A stretch of 64,000 bases of DNA, taken from CAVQBP01 sp963723205 (GTDB lineage Bacteria; Bacteroidota; Ignavibacteria; Ignavibacteriales; Ignavibacteriaceae). Within the stretch, counting starts at the first letter, position 1. Every line of letters begins with the position of its first letter. The position numbers were made by a program, and so were the translations under genes. The stretch lies in assembly GCA_963723205.1 (NCBI GenBank), contig CAVRQC010000044.1, positions 134,981-198,980 of the forward strand, given 5' to 3'. This document shows positions 35,356-46,972 of the stretch, in pieces. A model generated the notes under the pieces. It worked only from the letters and a program-made list of their open reading frames with translations, was not told the origin of the DNA and made no database searches.

Positions 35356-35412
35356 GTTTCCCAGTCGGGGTGGAGAGATTTGAACTCTCGGCCTCTTCGT
35401 CCCGAACGAAGC
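35356..35412. repeat. left attachment repeat (displaced 3' tRNA-Pro fragment)
   Basis: 57 bases that match 59616-59672 with 2 mismatches (T for C at 35381, G for A at 35391). The sequence holds the 3' part of tRNA-Pro(CGG) from the anticodon stem through the acceptor, plus 9 bases beyond it. It cannot form a whole tRNA because the 5' part is missing. It is the island's far end. Confidence 0.88.
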
Positions 35413-35704
35413 TTAAAAACGCTGTTTTCCGTTTCTAACTCAACTTTATTCCCCTTGTGTGTACCAAATTGTACAGTAATAATACTTTTTAGCCTCATTT
35501 GGTTTAAAAATACAACCATGTATGAATAATGCATTCAACCGGTCTTAATTGGAATTGCAATATGTGAAATGTACTTGACAGATGCAACAAAAGAAACTTC
35601 GTCAGTTCTGCACTTTGGTTTGGAAAATTAATTCAGAAAATCATTAAATTTGACGCCGGAATTTTTCCCGATTTATTTTTCTAACTAAATAAGAAGAAGG
35701 CAAA

Positions 35705-35971
35705 ATGGAATATTTATATGGAAAAAGAATTAAGGCAAGTCTCAGGACATTTATTAAAAATTATGAATCCGATCAATCCGCAATGATTAAGAAAAACCGC
35801 AAGAAATCAGATTCTTACTATTGGGAAGCCAAAAAGTTATCGACTAAAGCAGACAAAGAAATTGAAATTGAATTTAAAGGTAACGAAGATAATAGATTGA
35901 TATTAGAAACCATACGCTTAATAAATACATTTCATAGAATCCAACCCAAACGATTAAACATTGAGATTTGA
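35705..35971 (+). CDS. small hypothetical protein, left end of island
   Basis: 88 residues, Lys-rich: a basic N-terminal half (RIKASLRTFI, MIKKNRKKSDSYYW) and a short acidic/hydrophobic end. GAAGAAGG precedes the ATG. No recognised domain. It is the only plus-strand gene of the island and converges on the minus-strand 86-residue gene, overlapping its end by 40 bases. Function unknown; a basic DNA- or RNA-binding role is possible. Confidence 0.5.
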   Translation: MEYLYGKRIKASLRTFIKNYESDQSAMIKKNRKKSDSYYWEAKKLSTKADKEIEIEFKGNEDNRLILETIRLINTFHRIQPKRLNIEI

Positions 35972-36192
35972 AGTATAACATGTGAAGTGATAAGCTCAGG
36001 ATTTTGTTTCCTTAGACCCGAGGATTTTATTAATTGAACAACAATAGATTTACTCTCACTCATGCCCAGAGAATTTTCATTGTGCGGTTGAGATATTAGT
36101 AGAGTTCGATCCTGTAAACAATCAGCAATTTTAACGAGTTGCAAATTGTCTCTAAGAAAGTTCAGGCAATCACCGAGGTAGATATAATTCAT
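35932..36192 (-). CDS. small hypothetical protein, second of an overlapping pair
   Basis: 86 residues. YIYLGDCLNFLRDNL and KIADCLQDRTLLIS are the only clear hydrophobic patches. Its start overlaps the stop of the 67-residue gene upstream by 4 bases (ATGA), so the two are co-translated. No domain recognised. Confidence 0.4.
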   Translation of the reverse strand: MNYIYLGDCLNFLRDNLQLVKIADCLQDRTLLISQPHNENSLGMSESKSIVVQLIKSSGLRKQNPELITSHVILQISMFNRLGWIL

Positions 36193-36392
36193 ACTTGCAG
36201 ACTTCTCGCTATCCTCTGGATTATTTCTGGTGTTCTTGCTCTTATTTGATTGATAGCTTCTTGAACATAGCCATCAGTGCTTTGAGAACCATGTGCAGCT
36301 TTTTCTTGTTTAATCTGATTTGCCAAGATCAATACCTGGGTTGTATAGATCTTATCTAACATCTCCTTCAGTTCATTAGTCTCAGATGACAT
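36189..36392 (-). CDS. small helical hypothetical protein, first of an overlapping pair
   Basis: 67 residues, nearly all helical: TNELKEMLDKIYTTQVLILA and QEAINQIRARTPEIIQRIAR. GGGAGAGG sits seven bases upstream of the ATG, a strong ribosome site. Tandem with the 86-residue protein in the same frame order as a two-gene operon. The size and pairing would suit a toxin-antitoxin or immunity module, but nothing proves it. Confidence 0.5.
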   Translation of the reverse strand: MSSETNELKEMLDKIYTTQVLILANQIKQEKAAHGSQSTDGYVQEAINQIRARTPEIIQRIARSLQV

Positions 36393-36522
36393 GGAACCTC
36401 TCCCATAAAGTTTTTTGATGCTTTCAAATTAATGATTTCCTTTGACTTTGCAAAACCTAAAAAAATGAAATAATCACAGAGAATTAAACTATTTCGATTT
36501 AATAAAATATTTTGAAATGTAT

Positions 36523-37521
36523 CTAACTCCCATTGAGCAATTTTTGTAAGACACTTTTATTTCCAAGATAAAGGGGGTATTTACTTAGTTTCTTGATTCG
36601 TATTGGTTTATAATGATGAGTATACGTTACGGAATCCGAACAGAGTAATTCTATTCTCATTTTTTCAAGATTTTTGGCCTTTATTTCCCCATCGTATGAA
36701 ACTGGAAGGTATTCAACACATCCCATTTTACCAAATCTGTCTAATTTGTCTCTTATGATTATCGCTTGAAAATAATTAATGTCATTTCCTTCGCATGCTT
36801 TTATGATTTTCATTTTTTTCTCTAATGACATTTGTGCACCAAATGCGATTGAATCAATGCAATCAAAAGAGAAATCTGATAAATATATTGAGCTTTGGTT
36901 TCGATGCACTTTATTTTGTGGATTAAATTCATCAAAGTCAATTAATTTTCTAACAATGCGATACTCATTTTCACTTTCCCAACGATTATTTTTGGAGAAG
37001 AATACAGTCTCATATATATATTCAAAATCATGAAAGTTTTTGTGGGACAATATCTTGTTAATTTTAATTCGATAAGCATCAACATATTCTACTTTGCCAA
37101 TCTTATATATTTTTCCGTCTCCTTTGGAACGTAGACATGGATTTTCATTAAAATCATCTTTAAACTGTATCATAAATCCTTTATGACCATTTGAATATAA
37201 ATTCCACATATCAAAGGAATCTATTTCAGAAGACAAGGAAAGAATGCCAAAATTATTTATGACAGATTCAATTAATTGAATACGACTGAATAATTCTATA
37301 CTCGGCAATCGTTTATTGTTAAATTCATATGGATTATGGACGTTTTTAACTGATTCACCAAAAATTAATGTTGGATTAAACTCTAGTGGGTCATTTAATG
37401 CGGCAGGTTGAGTAAATCTTATTTTCCTGTTCTCAAAAATACTTTCAATTACAACATCAGAATCACTAAAATATTTCACTAGTTCTTTAGGATTCTCATT
37501 GGTTTTATAGATGCATTTCAT
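36523..37521 (-). CDS. DUF2971 family protein
   Basis: 332 residues. FENRKIRFTQPAALNDPLEF is the diagnostic N-terminal motif; LSLSSEIDSFDMWNLYSNGH and GFMIQFKDDF follow, then FFSKNNRWESENEYRIVR. DUF2971 proteins have unknown chemistry but turn up in accessory regions, sometimes in defence neighbourhoods. No strong ribosome site is seen. It sits between the small left-end genes and the cargo, so it may be island-specific. Confidence 0.8.
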   Translation of the reverse strand: MKCIYKTNENPKELVKYFSDSDVVIESIFENRKIRFTQPAALNDPLEFNPTLIFGESVKNVHNPYEFNNKRLPSIELFSRIQLIESVINNFGILSLSSEIDSFDMWNLYSNGHKGFMIQFKDDFNENPCLRSKGDGKIYKIGKVEYVDAYRIKINKILSHKNFHDFEYIYETVFFSKNNRWESENEYRIVRKLIDFDEFNPQNKVHRNQSSIYLSDFSFDCIDSIAFGAQMSLEKKMKIIKACEGNDINYFQAIIIRDKLDRFGKMGCVEYLPVSYDGEIKAKNLEKMRIELLCSDSVTYTHHYKPIRIKKLSKYPLYLGNKSVLQKLLNGS

Positions 37522-37696
37522 ATGTTGATATCGAAATGCTATAAATTAACTCTTTTAACCTCAAATAGGCAAGAAATTTTTCAAAAAAGTTTGTAAAGCG
37601 GTTGATCAATTATTAGATTTAATTGTGTTCATCGAACAGTTTTCATGAGAAAACCAAGAACCCTGTCTATCATTAAGATGGGGTTTTTTATCTGCT

Positions 37697-37732
37697 AAAA
37701 AAAGAGACAGAAGTATTCATAACCTCTGTCTC
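37697..37732 (-). terminator. terminator after the metalloprotease gene
   Basis: On the minus strand GAGACAGA (plus 37725-37732 complement) pairs with TCTGTCTC (plus 37704-37711 complement), with a T7 run beyond (plus A run 37697-37703). It lies 28 bases past the gene's stop. A related GAGACAGAAG with an A run recurs near 50413-50430, at the right end of the cargo. Confidence 0.8.
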
Positions 37733-37759
37733 CACATGACTCAATACATCGATAAAACC

Positions 37760-40438
37760 TTACTTCACTAACATGATCTTCTTTGTCTGATGATATTTAC
37801 CCGCAGTTATTGAATACAAATATATACCGCTTGACAGATTGCTACCATCAAATTGAACCCTATAAGTACCAGCTGCTTTTTGTTCATTAACTAATTCGGC
37901 TACTTCTTTTCCAAGAATATCATATACTTTGATAACTACCTTTTCATCTGTAGGCAAGGTATAGTTAATCATGGTAGTTGGATTGAATGGATTGGGATAA
38001 CTTTCAGTTGAGAAACCACCTATTGTGTTTGCTGATGAATCAGCGAGTATCGCTTTAACTTCCATATCCATGTATCCCAAATGATTTTTTGCTTGTTTGA
38101 CTAATTTATTATTTGGGTACTTGTTTATTATACTGGTAAAACATTTTGAAGCTTTGTCTTTATCAGAAAGTGAATATTGGTAGATCAGCCCTTGCCGAAA
38201 GATAGCATTGCAGACCAAATCTTCATCTGATTTCTGTTCTTTTATAATTTCATCCGCTGTTGATAAAGCTTGATTATAATCAGCATTTTTGAGGTAATAA
38301 TCCACCATGAATCTCTTTGCTAAACCCCCAGACAAATCATATTTCTTATCACCTTCTAATTTTTCTAAAAACAATTTCATTGTATCAAAATCTTTGAGTT
38401 TTTTGTAACAACTTACAATAACTACTAACGCAGATTTAGAAAAATTTGAATTTGGATATTCTTGGATAAACGATTTCATGCTATCAATTAAACTTGTATA
38501 CCGATCAATGTATTTTTCCTTTTGAAATTCACCACTTTCTTTTGTATCATTTCTCACTTCCTTCGACAGGGCTCGGTATGAATTCATAACTTGAGCGAAA
38601 GAAGTATATGCAGGATCATCATTCGTTCCGGCACTTTTATTTAAAGATGCAATCGGTGAGGCTTTAGACATACCGCAAGTTGATATTGAAGTAGGTAAGT
38701 ATACCTCACCCGAGTGAGGGACAGGATTTGCACTAAATGTATTATACGCAAAGCTTGCATCTACTGTTGAATAATTTGCTGCTATTATATCCCAATTGTT
38801 GGAACAGAAGGTAGTATAGTAGATAGAAGCATTTGAGCTTCCATACACATATACTCCTGTATAATTATTAGTGAAATGGGCATAATCTATGACACAGTTA
38901 CTGGACCCATTTGCAATATCAAAAGCTTCCTCACTTGAATTTACAGTTGGACTTACATCAGCATCATCACAATCATTTATATATAATTCACTCGAATGGT
39001 TTGCGGTTGTTATATCATCACAATTATAAAATTCAGTATAATTGTTGGTTAGATTTGAAACTCCTGATGCATCTGAATTCTCAAAAGTAATATCATTATT
39101 GATCGTAGTATTGTTTATACCGGCTCCATTTATTTTAACTCCCAATTTATTATCGACTGAAACGTATTCATTGAATGTACCGCTAGGAATGTTTATTATA
39201 TCGTAGTTATCTGCATTATTAGCTGCTGATTGAATAGTTGAAAATAATCCTTGCACAGTCCCACTAATATTTTTTAAACTTGCTCGCAAACCATATATAG
39301 TCGGCGAATTAATTAAATTTATTGTACCATTACTAGAGGTTGTAATCGATTTTCCATTTAAGTCCACCCTATCCGATACAATTGTCAATGTAGCGCCCAA
39401 TCTAACATCAATATCTCCAGTTAAAGTAACATTTGTAAACCAGGTTTGATCTTCATATATATAACCACTTGTCGTTACTTTTGCCTGAGTCAGATTTGCT
39501 TGATTTATTACACCATCATCATGATAAGTTGGTGTATGTGTATAAGCTTGACTAGATGATTGGAATAATCCATCTCTTGTCCAATTACTTGGAATGGCAT
39601 ATGTACCTGAATACCACACTCTTTGATACCCTTCATTATCAGTTTGAGGTGAGATAGCCGTTAAAGTTAAATTGGTGCCGCCTATTATCGCAGGTAAAGT
39701 TACGGGCACAGTATATATGGTTTCGTTTCCATTACCAATTTTAACTCTCATTTGACCATGAGTACTATTTCCCGTATTATCTGTAAAATTGTTATCGATT
39801 GGCACATACCATTTAGGATTGTAATAACTCAAAAGAATTTTAACGTCACACGAATTTAGACCACGACGAACTGGGTAATCAGAACCTACATCAGGATCCA
39901 TAATGCTTGTATTATCATTTAATTGATGACCTCCACCCAGAAAAATGTGTCCCATTTCATGTGTTATAACTGTATTAATATCAAATGCATTTCCCGCCAA
40001 AGCTTGGGTAACACTATTTGTCCAGGGTTCATCACTAGTAATATACATTAAATGTGAATTGGGAGTATTACCTAAATCACCACTAAGATTTGTAAATATT
40101 ACTTCAAAAAAATTAGACCCAGATGGAGGTCGAGACGTGGCCCGCTCAAAACTACTTATTATTATGCCTCTTGAATTTACTGAATTTTTCCATGCATTTA
40201 CAGCTGAAATGATAGCAGATTCTACAATTTGTCTTTTCTCATCAATATCATTTATATACTGGTTGTTGCCGTCTTTAAATAAAGCACCATTTACATTTTC
40301 ATCCCAATACCAATAATATGTACTTGTGGTAATTTTTTTTGACCACCCTGAATAAGGTTCAGGACAACTACTTTGTGCTAATAAGAAAATTGGGAAAAAA
40401 GTTAAAAACAAAACGAACAAAAAATTGAAACTTTTCAT
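37760..40438 (-). CDS. secreted metalloprotease with beta-helix, TPR-like and T9SS domains
   Basis: 892 residues. Signal peptide (LLAQSSC). Zinc-protease domain at about 70-205: motif THEMGHIFLGGGHQL near 157, then SIMDPDVG (Met-turn). The third His is one residue further away than in the metzincin HExxHxxGxxH. A beta-helix-like repeat region (polar, Asn/Thr/Ser-rich) spans about 330-580. A TPR-like helical region follows (FIQEYPNSNFSKSALVVIVS). The T9SS sorting domain is last (YPNPFNPTTMINYTLPTDE). Exported to the surface. Promoted as intact in this island, unlike its neighbours. Confidence 0.8.
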   Translation of the reverse strand: MKSFNFLFVLFLTFFPIFLLAQSSCPEPYSGWSKKITTSTYYWYWDENVNGALFKDGNNQYINDIDEKRQIVESAIISAVNAWKNSVNSRGIIISSFERATSRPPSGSNFFEVIFTNLSGDLGNTPNSHLMYITSDEPWTNSVTQALAGNAFDINTVITHEMGHIFLGGGHQLNDNTSIMDPDVGSDYPVRRGLNSCDVKILLSYYNPKWYVPIDNNFTDNTGNSTHGQMRVKIGNGNETIYTVPVTLPAIIGGTNLTLTAISPQTDNEGYQRVWYSGTYAIPSNWTRDGLFQSSSQAYTHTPTYHDDGVINQANLTQAKVTTSGYIYEDQTWFTNVTLTGDIDVRLGATLTIVSDRVDLNGKSITTSSNGTINLINSPTIYGLRASLKNISGTVQGLFSTIQSAANNADNYDIINIPSGTFNEYVSVDNKLGVKINGAGINNTTINNDITFENSDASGVSNLTNNYTEFYNCDDITTANHSSELYINDCDDADVSPTVNSSEEAFDIANGSSNCVIDYAHFTNNYTGVYVYGSSNASIYYTTFCSNNWDIIAANYSTVDASFAYNTFSANPVPHSGEVYLPTSISTCGMSKASPIASLNKSAGTNDDPAYTSFAQVMNSYRALSKEVRNDTKESGEFQKEKYIDRYTSLIDSMKSFIQEYPNSNFSKSALVVIVSCYKKLKDFDTMKLFLEKLEGDKKYDLSGGLAKRFMVDYYLKNADYNQALSTADEIIKEQKSDEDLVCNAIFRQGLIYQYSLSDKDKASKCFTSIINKYPNNKLVKQAKNHLGYMDMEVKAILADSSANTIGGFSTESYPNPFNPTTMINYTLPTDEKVVIKVYDILGKEVAELVNEQKAAGTYRVQFDGSNLSSGIYLYSITAGKYHQTKKIMLVK

Positions 40439-40558
40439 CTTATACTCCTTTTTTTGAGCTAAAATTTTTGTTATGTTTTAAAATATAAATAGCTGCTTAT
40501 TTCATTCTTTTTATAATGAAATATAAAGGTAGCCAACCTCAAACAGCTATTTTAAAAG

Positions 40559-40585
40559 AAGGAGATGATGTGCAGTCATCTCCTT
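40559..40585 (-). terminator. terminator after the beta-propeller lipoprotein gene
   Basis: Perfect 10-bp stem AAGGAGATGA (40559-40568) with TCATCTCCTT (40576-40585) and a 7-base loop, followed on the minus strand by CTTTTAAAA. It lies 18 bases past the restored stop of the minus-strand gene. Confidence 0.65.
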
Positions 40586-40602
40586 TCATTTATTAAAAAG
40601 CT

Positions 40603-41657
40603 TCAACCTCCTTCTAATTTTCCATGATAAATTAAGTTCAGATTATGCGCATAATCAGTAACCAAAAAGAATACTTCCTCTTTAAAATTGCAGAGCGTAA
40701 AATATGAGTTGACGGTTTATTATATTGGAAAAGGTACTCAACATCGGTTCCATTATAATGTGCTAAGCCATCAATCATGGAAAGGAAAATATCTTTTGAA
40801 TTTCTGCCCCATATTTTTTGATAAAAATTAGAATTATTAATTGTCAGATAAGTCTGAAATTGATTATTCTTTCTTTGAGCTATTTCATTCCCAAGAATAA
40901 AATATATTTCTCCATTTATCAAGCTTATATCTGCTTGTGAACCTCTGTCCCAGACACTACTGTAAAGCTTTGTATATTTTCCGTCAGAATATTCATAAAT
41001 TAAAGTGCTGTCATAATGTTGGCCACCACCAATATCAATGGATTGTATAAAAATATCTTTGGATTTATTTTCATACAAATGTTCGACAATCCCTTTTAAT
41101 CCATTTGTATTTAAGACTTCCCACTCATTTCCTTGAAAACGAACAATTACACTTTCATTAGCATACCCATGTTCATCTGGATAAGCACCAAAGGCATATA
41201 GTTCATATGTTAATAGATGACCAAATACACTCATTGTTGGTCCCCACATATTATCAAAAACAATATCGTTATGTCCATCTTTTGTTAATTGTGCAACTAT
41301 TTCCCACTGATTTCCATCGAAATGTGAAATAATACCAAGTCCACTACCGATATATATATCGTTTGGTGAAAAGCCATAAATGGAATAAGGTGAAATTCGT
41401 CTGAAGGTATTATCAGTTGACCATTTCTCTCCATCAAAATGCCAGATTGTTTTATATAAATCCCCTCCAGGGCCAACTGCCCAAACATCTGATGGTGAAC
41501 TTCCCCAAATTCTTGTTATGGAATTGGGATAATTTATTGTATCAACTGTCCAAACATAATCCCTTCTTCCAGGTTGATCATTAGGAGGAGAAACCGGGTT
41601 GTCATTACAACTAAGCACAAGCAATAAAAAAAATGAAATCAAAACTACAAATCTCAT
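40603..41657 (-). CDS. beta-propeller-like lipoprotein with a C-terminal frameshift
   Basis: Start at 41657. Signal peptide with lipobox LVLSC, so surface or periplasmic lipoprotein. Repeats such as SSPSDVWAVGPGGDLY, GFSPNDIYIGSGLG and GRNSKDIFLSMIDGL show the [SN]xxDI(W/Y/F)xxG blade motif. Read in one frame the protein ends at 40638 with an odd tail (FLLIMRII). With a one-base change near 40690 the frame continues to 40603 as EEVFFLVTDYAHNLNLIYHG, which looks like the genuine C-terminus. A related, more decayed copy lies at 49020-50194. Confidence 0.6.
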
Positions 41658-42547
41658 ATCAGCTAACTCCCTTACTTATCGAATGTAAAATTGGGTATTC
41701 TTTTTCCAGAACTAAATATCTTCTCAGATACTATACCCCATATTGCTTTCAATATCTGTTGAAAATGTTTAAGAAATGCTCCCCGTTCACTAGGTAAATA
41801 CTTCACCCTTTTATCTTGTAAGGATTACAAGACATAAATATATTGCCAGGAGGTTTCTAAACAATTATTGTGTCTTTTACAAGCATAAAAAAAATTGATG
41901 CGATTGTCAATAGGTTTCAATATTATTTTTTATCAACAATAATAAGACCACAATCTTTCATATATCCCCTAGTTCTACACTAAGGGATATGAATCAAAAT
42001 CATGTTATGCTTCACTATAAACACATAGTCTTTCCGTATAGTTTTTTACTTGACGTAAATCCATCCCACTATCTTTCTCACTTAGTGTTGAACTAAACTT
42101 ACCTCAGTTGTCTACTTTAAGAGGTCTTCTTGGCTTAACGGATCTGGTCTCCAATCCCACAACATATATGTTGTAATCATAGTATGGATCAAAATAATGC
42201 GGAGGTTCTTTTCGTATTCTATCATGTAAACATTCTTTCACTCCCTTCTCCATTATACTACTCCCAGATCATCGGGTAAAATCTCCCACTTCAGTATAAT
42301 CATATGTATTGTCTGAATAGCGGATTCTTAAGTCGGAAAGTAAATCTTTTTGAATTTTTCAACAAGGTATCTTAACATATTATTTAATCCCGGAACTAGT
42401 AAAAGGTAATATTAAAACAAAGATCAGGTTTCATTTATCCCCTAAACTCTCAGTTAAGATTAAATTCATAGATTATACATTTGCAAATGTACTATCCCGA
42501 AAGAAATAAATCCTCCGAGACGCCTTACAGTTTGGAACTTCTACAAT
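41658..42547. other. intergenic region in the cargo part (890 bases)
   Basis: No complete gene. A possible coding remnant is visible on the minus strand at about 42090-42350: short frames SDLRIRYSDNTYDYTEVGDF and MEKGVKECLHDRIRKEPPHY separated by a stop. I cannot name a family. The rest is AT-rich without clear structure. Confidence 0.4.
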
Positions 42548-45500
42548 TTATTTGAGCAGCATTAACTTCTTAGTAGCAGTATAACCATTTCCGCCTCCAA
42601 GATCATTTACCTTCAACTGATAGATATAAACTCCGCTTGCCAGACTGCTTGCATTGAATCTCACGTTATATCTTCCCACTGTCTTTAGTTCATTATTAAC
42701 TAATGTAGCAACTTCACGTCCTAACATATCATATATCTTCAAAGTAACTATTCCATCTTTTGGAAGCTGGTAAGTAAATGTAGTAGTTGGATTGAATGGA
42801 TTGGGATAATTATTATATAACTTATATACAACCGGCAAATCGTTCCTATCTGACACGACTGAAACTGGTTCAAGACTTCCCTCAAATTTTCCTATACCTA
42901 CCGCAGGTTCCCATGTTATCACACTTTTGTAATTTGAACCATCCACTAAATCTAATTTAAGATCGAGAGCTGCGGAATCAAAGTCCGTATAATTTGAAAG
43001 ATCTGCAGAATATACAAAACCATACTGGGGATTATAATATAAATAATTAACGTTAAGAGAATCCCAATTTTTGCTGTTTTGCTCTTTAACGAACATTTTA
43101 ATACTATCGCCCAGTGAGAAATTGGTAACTGAAAATAAAATATTTGCCTTCTCATTTTTTTCTAATAAGGTGGAAGGCATATTTTGGGAATTTAGTATTT
43201 GAAGTGTCTGTGTTATTGGAGGGGATACAGTCGTCCTGTTCTAGCTTTATTAAAACTAAAATTCATTGAGAGAGTTCCACGTTCTTTTTCAATAGTATAA
43301 TTACTTGTGTTTCATTTCCAGCCTATAATTACCCACGATTAATGCATCAAGGATTATACCTAATTCAAAAAATTTCCTTGGTGAATGATAACATCATCAC
43401 TATTAATAAAGCTTATATGTTGTATTTACAAAATCCGAATATCTATATTCTCCAAATTGTCCTATGAATGCCGAGATTCATATAGCTAGAATAAATTGAA
43501 TAATCTTCAGTGCTGAATGGATAAAATAAATTTGAATTTGGGACTGATATTCCTTTCCCTAAAATAATTTCACCGCCATTCGGGACCATATATTTTGTAT
43601 TGGCTGAGTCGAATAAAGAATGAAACCCGATACTGTCATTTCTGACAACAAGCATACCGGTAGTTAACCACGAATTATCAGGATTATTATTTTCAGTCAA
43701 CGGTTCAAATATATTCGTTGAAAATCCGTAAAGGTTACTTTTATTTGGAAAATATATAAGGTCCCTTTCCAATGATTGGTATTTAATTCAACCGGATCTT
43801 TATAAACTGTGCATAATATCCAGGCAAATAATCAAGATATGTAAAGTCTACACTTTTTCCAAAATATAATTTGTTCGTATCTGTAAAAGGTGAATGATAT
43901 ATATCCAGATTTGCACTAATATATTTATTATTCGCGTTGTTAGTTAAATAAATATCAGAATCAATTCCTTTTATTACATCATGATAATATAAATATATCT
44001 TATTGGAATTATAATCTTTTTCAAACTCTCCAGGAAATAATGAAAATTTCTGGCGACATATCTGATAAGCTTAAAACAATCCCCGAAGCTATATGTAAAC
44101 TTAATGATTTTATCTGCAAAGAATCGGGATAAATCAAGAATAAATCTCCTGTCCAGTTCATTTTTTTTGAAAGCTCTGTCCCTGTTTCATCTGTTGCTTC
44201 AAAAACGAGTTGATTTTTTGCATCCTCCGAGTTTATAAAAATGCTGTCGCTGTTTTTTACTGTCACATTTTCATCATTTACTATATTAAAACCCTGTATA
44301 TTATCCAGAGTATCATAACTAAACTGAGTAAAAAAGGATGTAATATTATAAGTGCTGCCGGGTAAAATCAATTCAGCTTGAGTATAATCATCATTCCAAT
44401 CTGCATCGATAGCATCAAAGGGATAGTATGTACTATCATTATTGGTAATTATACAATACGTTGGAGGTTTATCAAATGAAAGAAATATTCTTGTGGTTTT
44501 TACAAACGCCCAGGGAATATGTAATTGTTCCAATCCGTCTGAAATATTTAAGTTCCCATTATACGAATCAGAACCTGACTGTAGGAAATCAATTTTACTA
44601 TTATCGACTGTAAGTTTAACAAATACGTATTCAGAATCATTCGGGCCAATAGTTAAATTTGAAGGCGTAACTTCTAACATCGGATTTGATACATTAATTG
44701 AATAATCTTTTGAAGTATCGGAATTATTTTTTATAAGCAAAGTATCGGTTTTAATCCAAACATCTACTTGAGTGTTGCAAAATCCATAACTTAAAGATGA
44801 AGGAGTTATTATGGTTTGTTCAGTTAAGAGCTTTATCGGGATTTACAATTCCCGCTCCTTGTTCCATTATATCATTTGGAAGAGATGTAGCGGTAGTCAT
44901 GATAACAGATTTAATTTTTTCCGGTGACCAGTTTTTATGAAGCTGCTTTAATAATGCACAAACACCGGCAATATAAGGTGTTGCCATCGAAGTGCCGCTC
45001 ATTTTTTCAAAAGTGTTATTTAAATAAGTTGAATATACATCTACACCCGGGGCAAGCACATCAGGTTTAATTGCAATAAGTTTTTTTTGTTGGTCCCCTT
45101 GAACTGAAATAAGGCAATATTGTTTTCATAATCAGATGCACCGACTCCAATTGCTGAACGTGCATTTGCGGGAGCTACTAATTGTAAAAAAACTTCCATA
45201 ATTTCCAACTGCAACACAAAATACTATTCCCAATTCAGAAGCATTGTCCACTGCTGTTGATAACGGATCATCCGGATCACCGGGACTTCCAAGGCTCATA
45301 TTTACCACATCCACTTTATCATCAAAATTTCCGTCATTATTAGGATCTACACCTCTTTCAATTCCCGCTATCACATCTGCGTCATAAGTTTCCTTTGTTG
45401 GACTGAATATTTTGAAAGCCATTAGCTTTGCATGCGGAGCTACTCCTTCTAAACTATCTCCATCAGCTGCAATTATCCCGGCAACATGAGTCCCATGCCC

Positions 45501-46207
45501 TATATCATCCATTGGATCGTCATCGTCATTGATTATATCATATCCGCCGATAACTTTATATCCCGGCCCGAATCCTCCTCCTAATTCCGGATTCATATAA
45601 TCAATTCCTGTATCAATTTCTCCAACTACAATACTATCTCCTTTAAGATTTGCAAGATTGCCTGTCTTCATTGAATAATTATATTTTGATAGAACATCAT
45701 TTTCCAAAGGATAAACTCTATTATTCTTATAAATATTTTTCACATAGCTTAAAGAAGAAATTGAAGCTAATAATCCTTTCGGTACCTCAACATTAACACC
45801 TGTAAATAATTTGTAGAATTTCCTTTTTATTACTGGAGCAGTTTTAAAAGTTTGATGTTTTTTGAAAGGCTATTTGACAATGACTGAAAGATCATTCGAA
45901 AATCTATCGAATAAATTTTGATAATCGGATACCAGATCTTTTTTGTAGTTTGTTTTTATTTGACTTTGAACATTGGCGGAGTAGTGAATTCAACAATTAC
46001 GTTTTCAGTCTCTAATAAATCCAAATCATATATTTTTAATAGAATCGTCTTTAGTCTGAATGGAATAATAAAAGTGCCCTGGTTTTTGTTCAATAACTTG
46101 CTGCTTTTTTTTGTGTGATTTGAATTGATTAAAGTCTGCGCAGAAACATTGATAATACTTATTGATAAAAGGAATAACAAGAATAGCTTTTCCACTACAT
46201 TCTCCAT
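42548..46207 (-). pseudogene. T9SS-exported subtilase (S8), broken by several frameshifts
   Basis: One gene read across six frames (pieces 45956-46207, 45132-45743, 44820-45059, 44021-44740, 43443-43772, 42548-43180). It starts with a signal peptide (LLSISIINVSAQ). The subtilisin triad is intact: Asp in VGEIDTGIDY, His in GHGTHVAGIIAADG, Ser in MSGTSMATPYIAG. The T9SS domain (YPNPFNPTTTFTYQLPKDG) ends it. In between are stops and frame changes. Either a decayed gene or assembly indels. Confidence 0.8.
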
Positions 46208-46313
46208 TGTTTATTTAGAATGACTACTTTGAATTGAATGCCAAATGGGATTAGGCAACCTGTTCGTCTAAATGTCGGAGTTGAGCATCCTGTAATATTG
46301 CTCATATGTATTT

Positions 46314-46972
46314 TTAAAAATTGATACCTACTAATAATTGATTTGTATTGACAATATTTTTATTGAATTGATATAAATATCTTATATCGAGATTTATTCG
46401 AGAACCTAATCTGTAATTTGTTCCTATCCCCAATCCAAATAAATATGATGCTTCGTCCGATATCTGAGGAGGTTTATTTTTATATTCTGATGGAAGCTCA
46501 TTGTATGTATTGTAAGATCCGGCTGCAGCTGATACTATATATGATTCTTGAATATGGAATGAATAGTAGCTGTAACCAGCTTCTGTTATTATATATGGTG
46601 ACAATCGCTCTTTAGTAATATAATATTCTAGGCTTATAGCAATTGGGAAAACATCATAATCGATTCTATCTACATTGTAGGAGGATGTTACATAATATTG
46701 ATAATTATCTATATCAATATATCCGTATGTTTTAACATTGTATCCTTCCTTTTTTTTAATATTTGAATATCCTGCCATCACTCCTACATTGAGATGAGAT
46801 GTTAAATTAGTTTTTCCTTCAATTAGCACCGAACCACTTGCATATTTTGTTACATTTACCCCAGCAAGAAACCCAAATTTATAATTAGAAAATGGGCTAT
46901 TATTATCATTTTCTTGCGCGAATAAGTTCATACTAAATAATATTATAATAGGAGACCAATTATGTTTTTCAT
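46314..46972 (-). pseudogene. outer-membrane beta-barrel protein, frameshift in signal peptide
   Basis: The barrel frame (205 residues from 46931) starts MNLFAQENDN. Upstream, in another frame, is MKNIIG from an ATG at 46972; joined with one base change they give a full signal peptide (MKNII ... IIILFSMNLFAQ). The mature part has barrel strands: FGFLAGVNVTKYASGSVL, LNVGVMAGYSNI, FPIAISLEYYIT, LSPYIITEAGYSYYSF, LDIRYLYQF, LLVGINF. A porin-like or OmpA-type small barrel, function unknown. The break may be an assembly error. Confidence 0.65.

Noticed and set aside
35266..35534. Open frames on both strands crossing the displaced tRNA copy
   Set aside because: They exist because tRNA sequence happens to lack stops; similar frames appear at any tRNA repeat and there is no ribosome site or domain.
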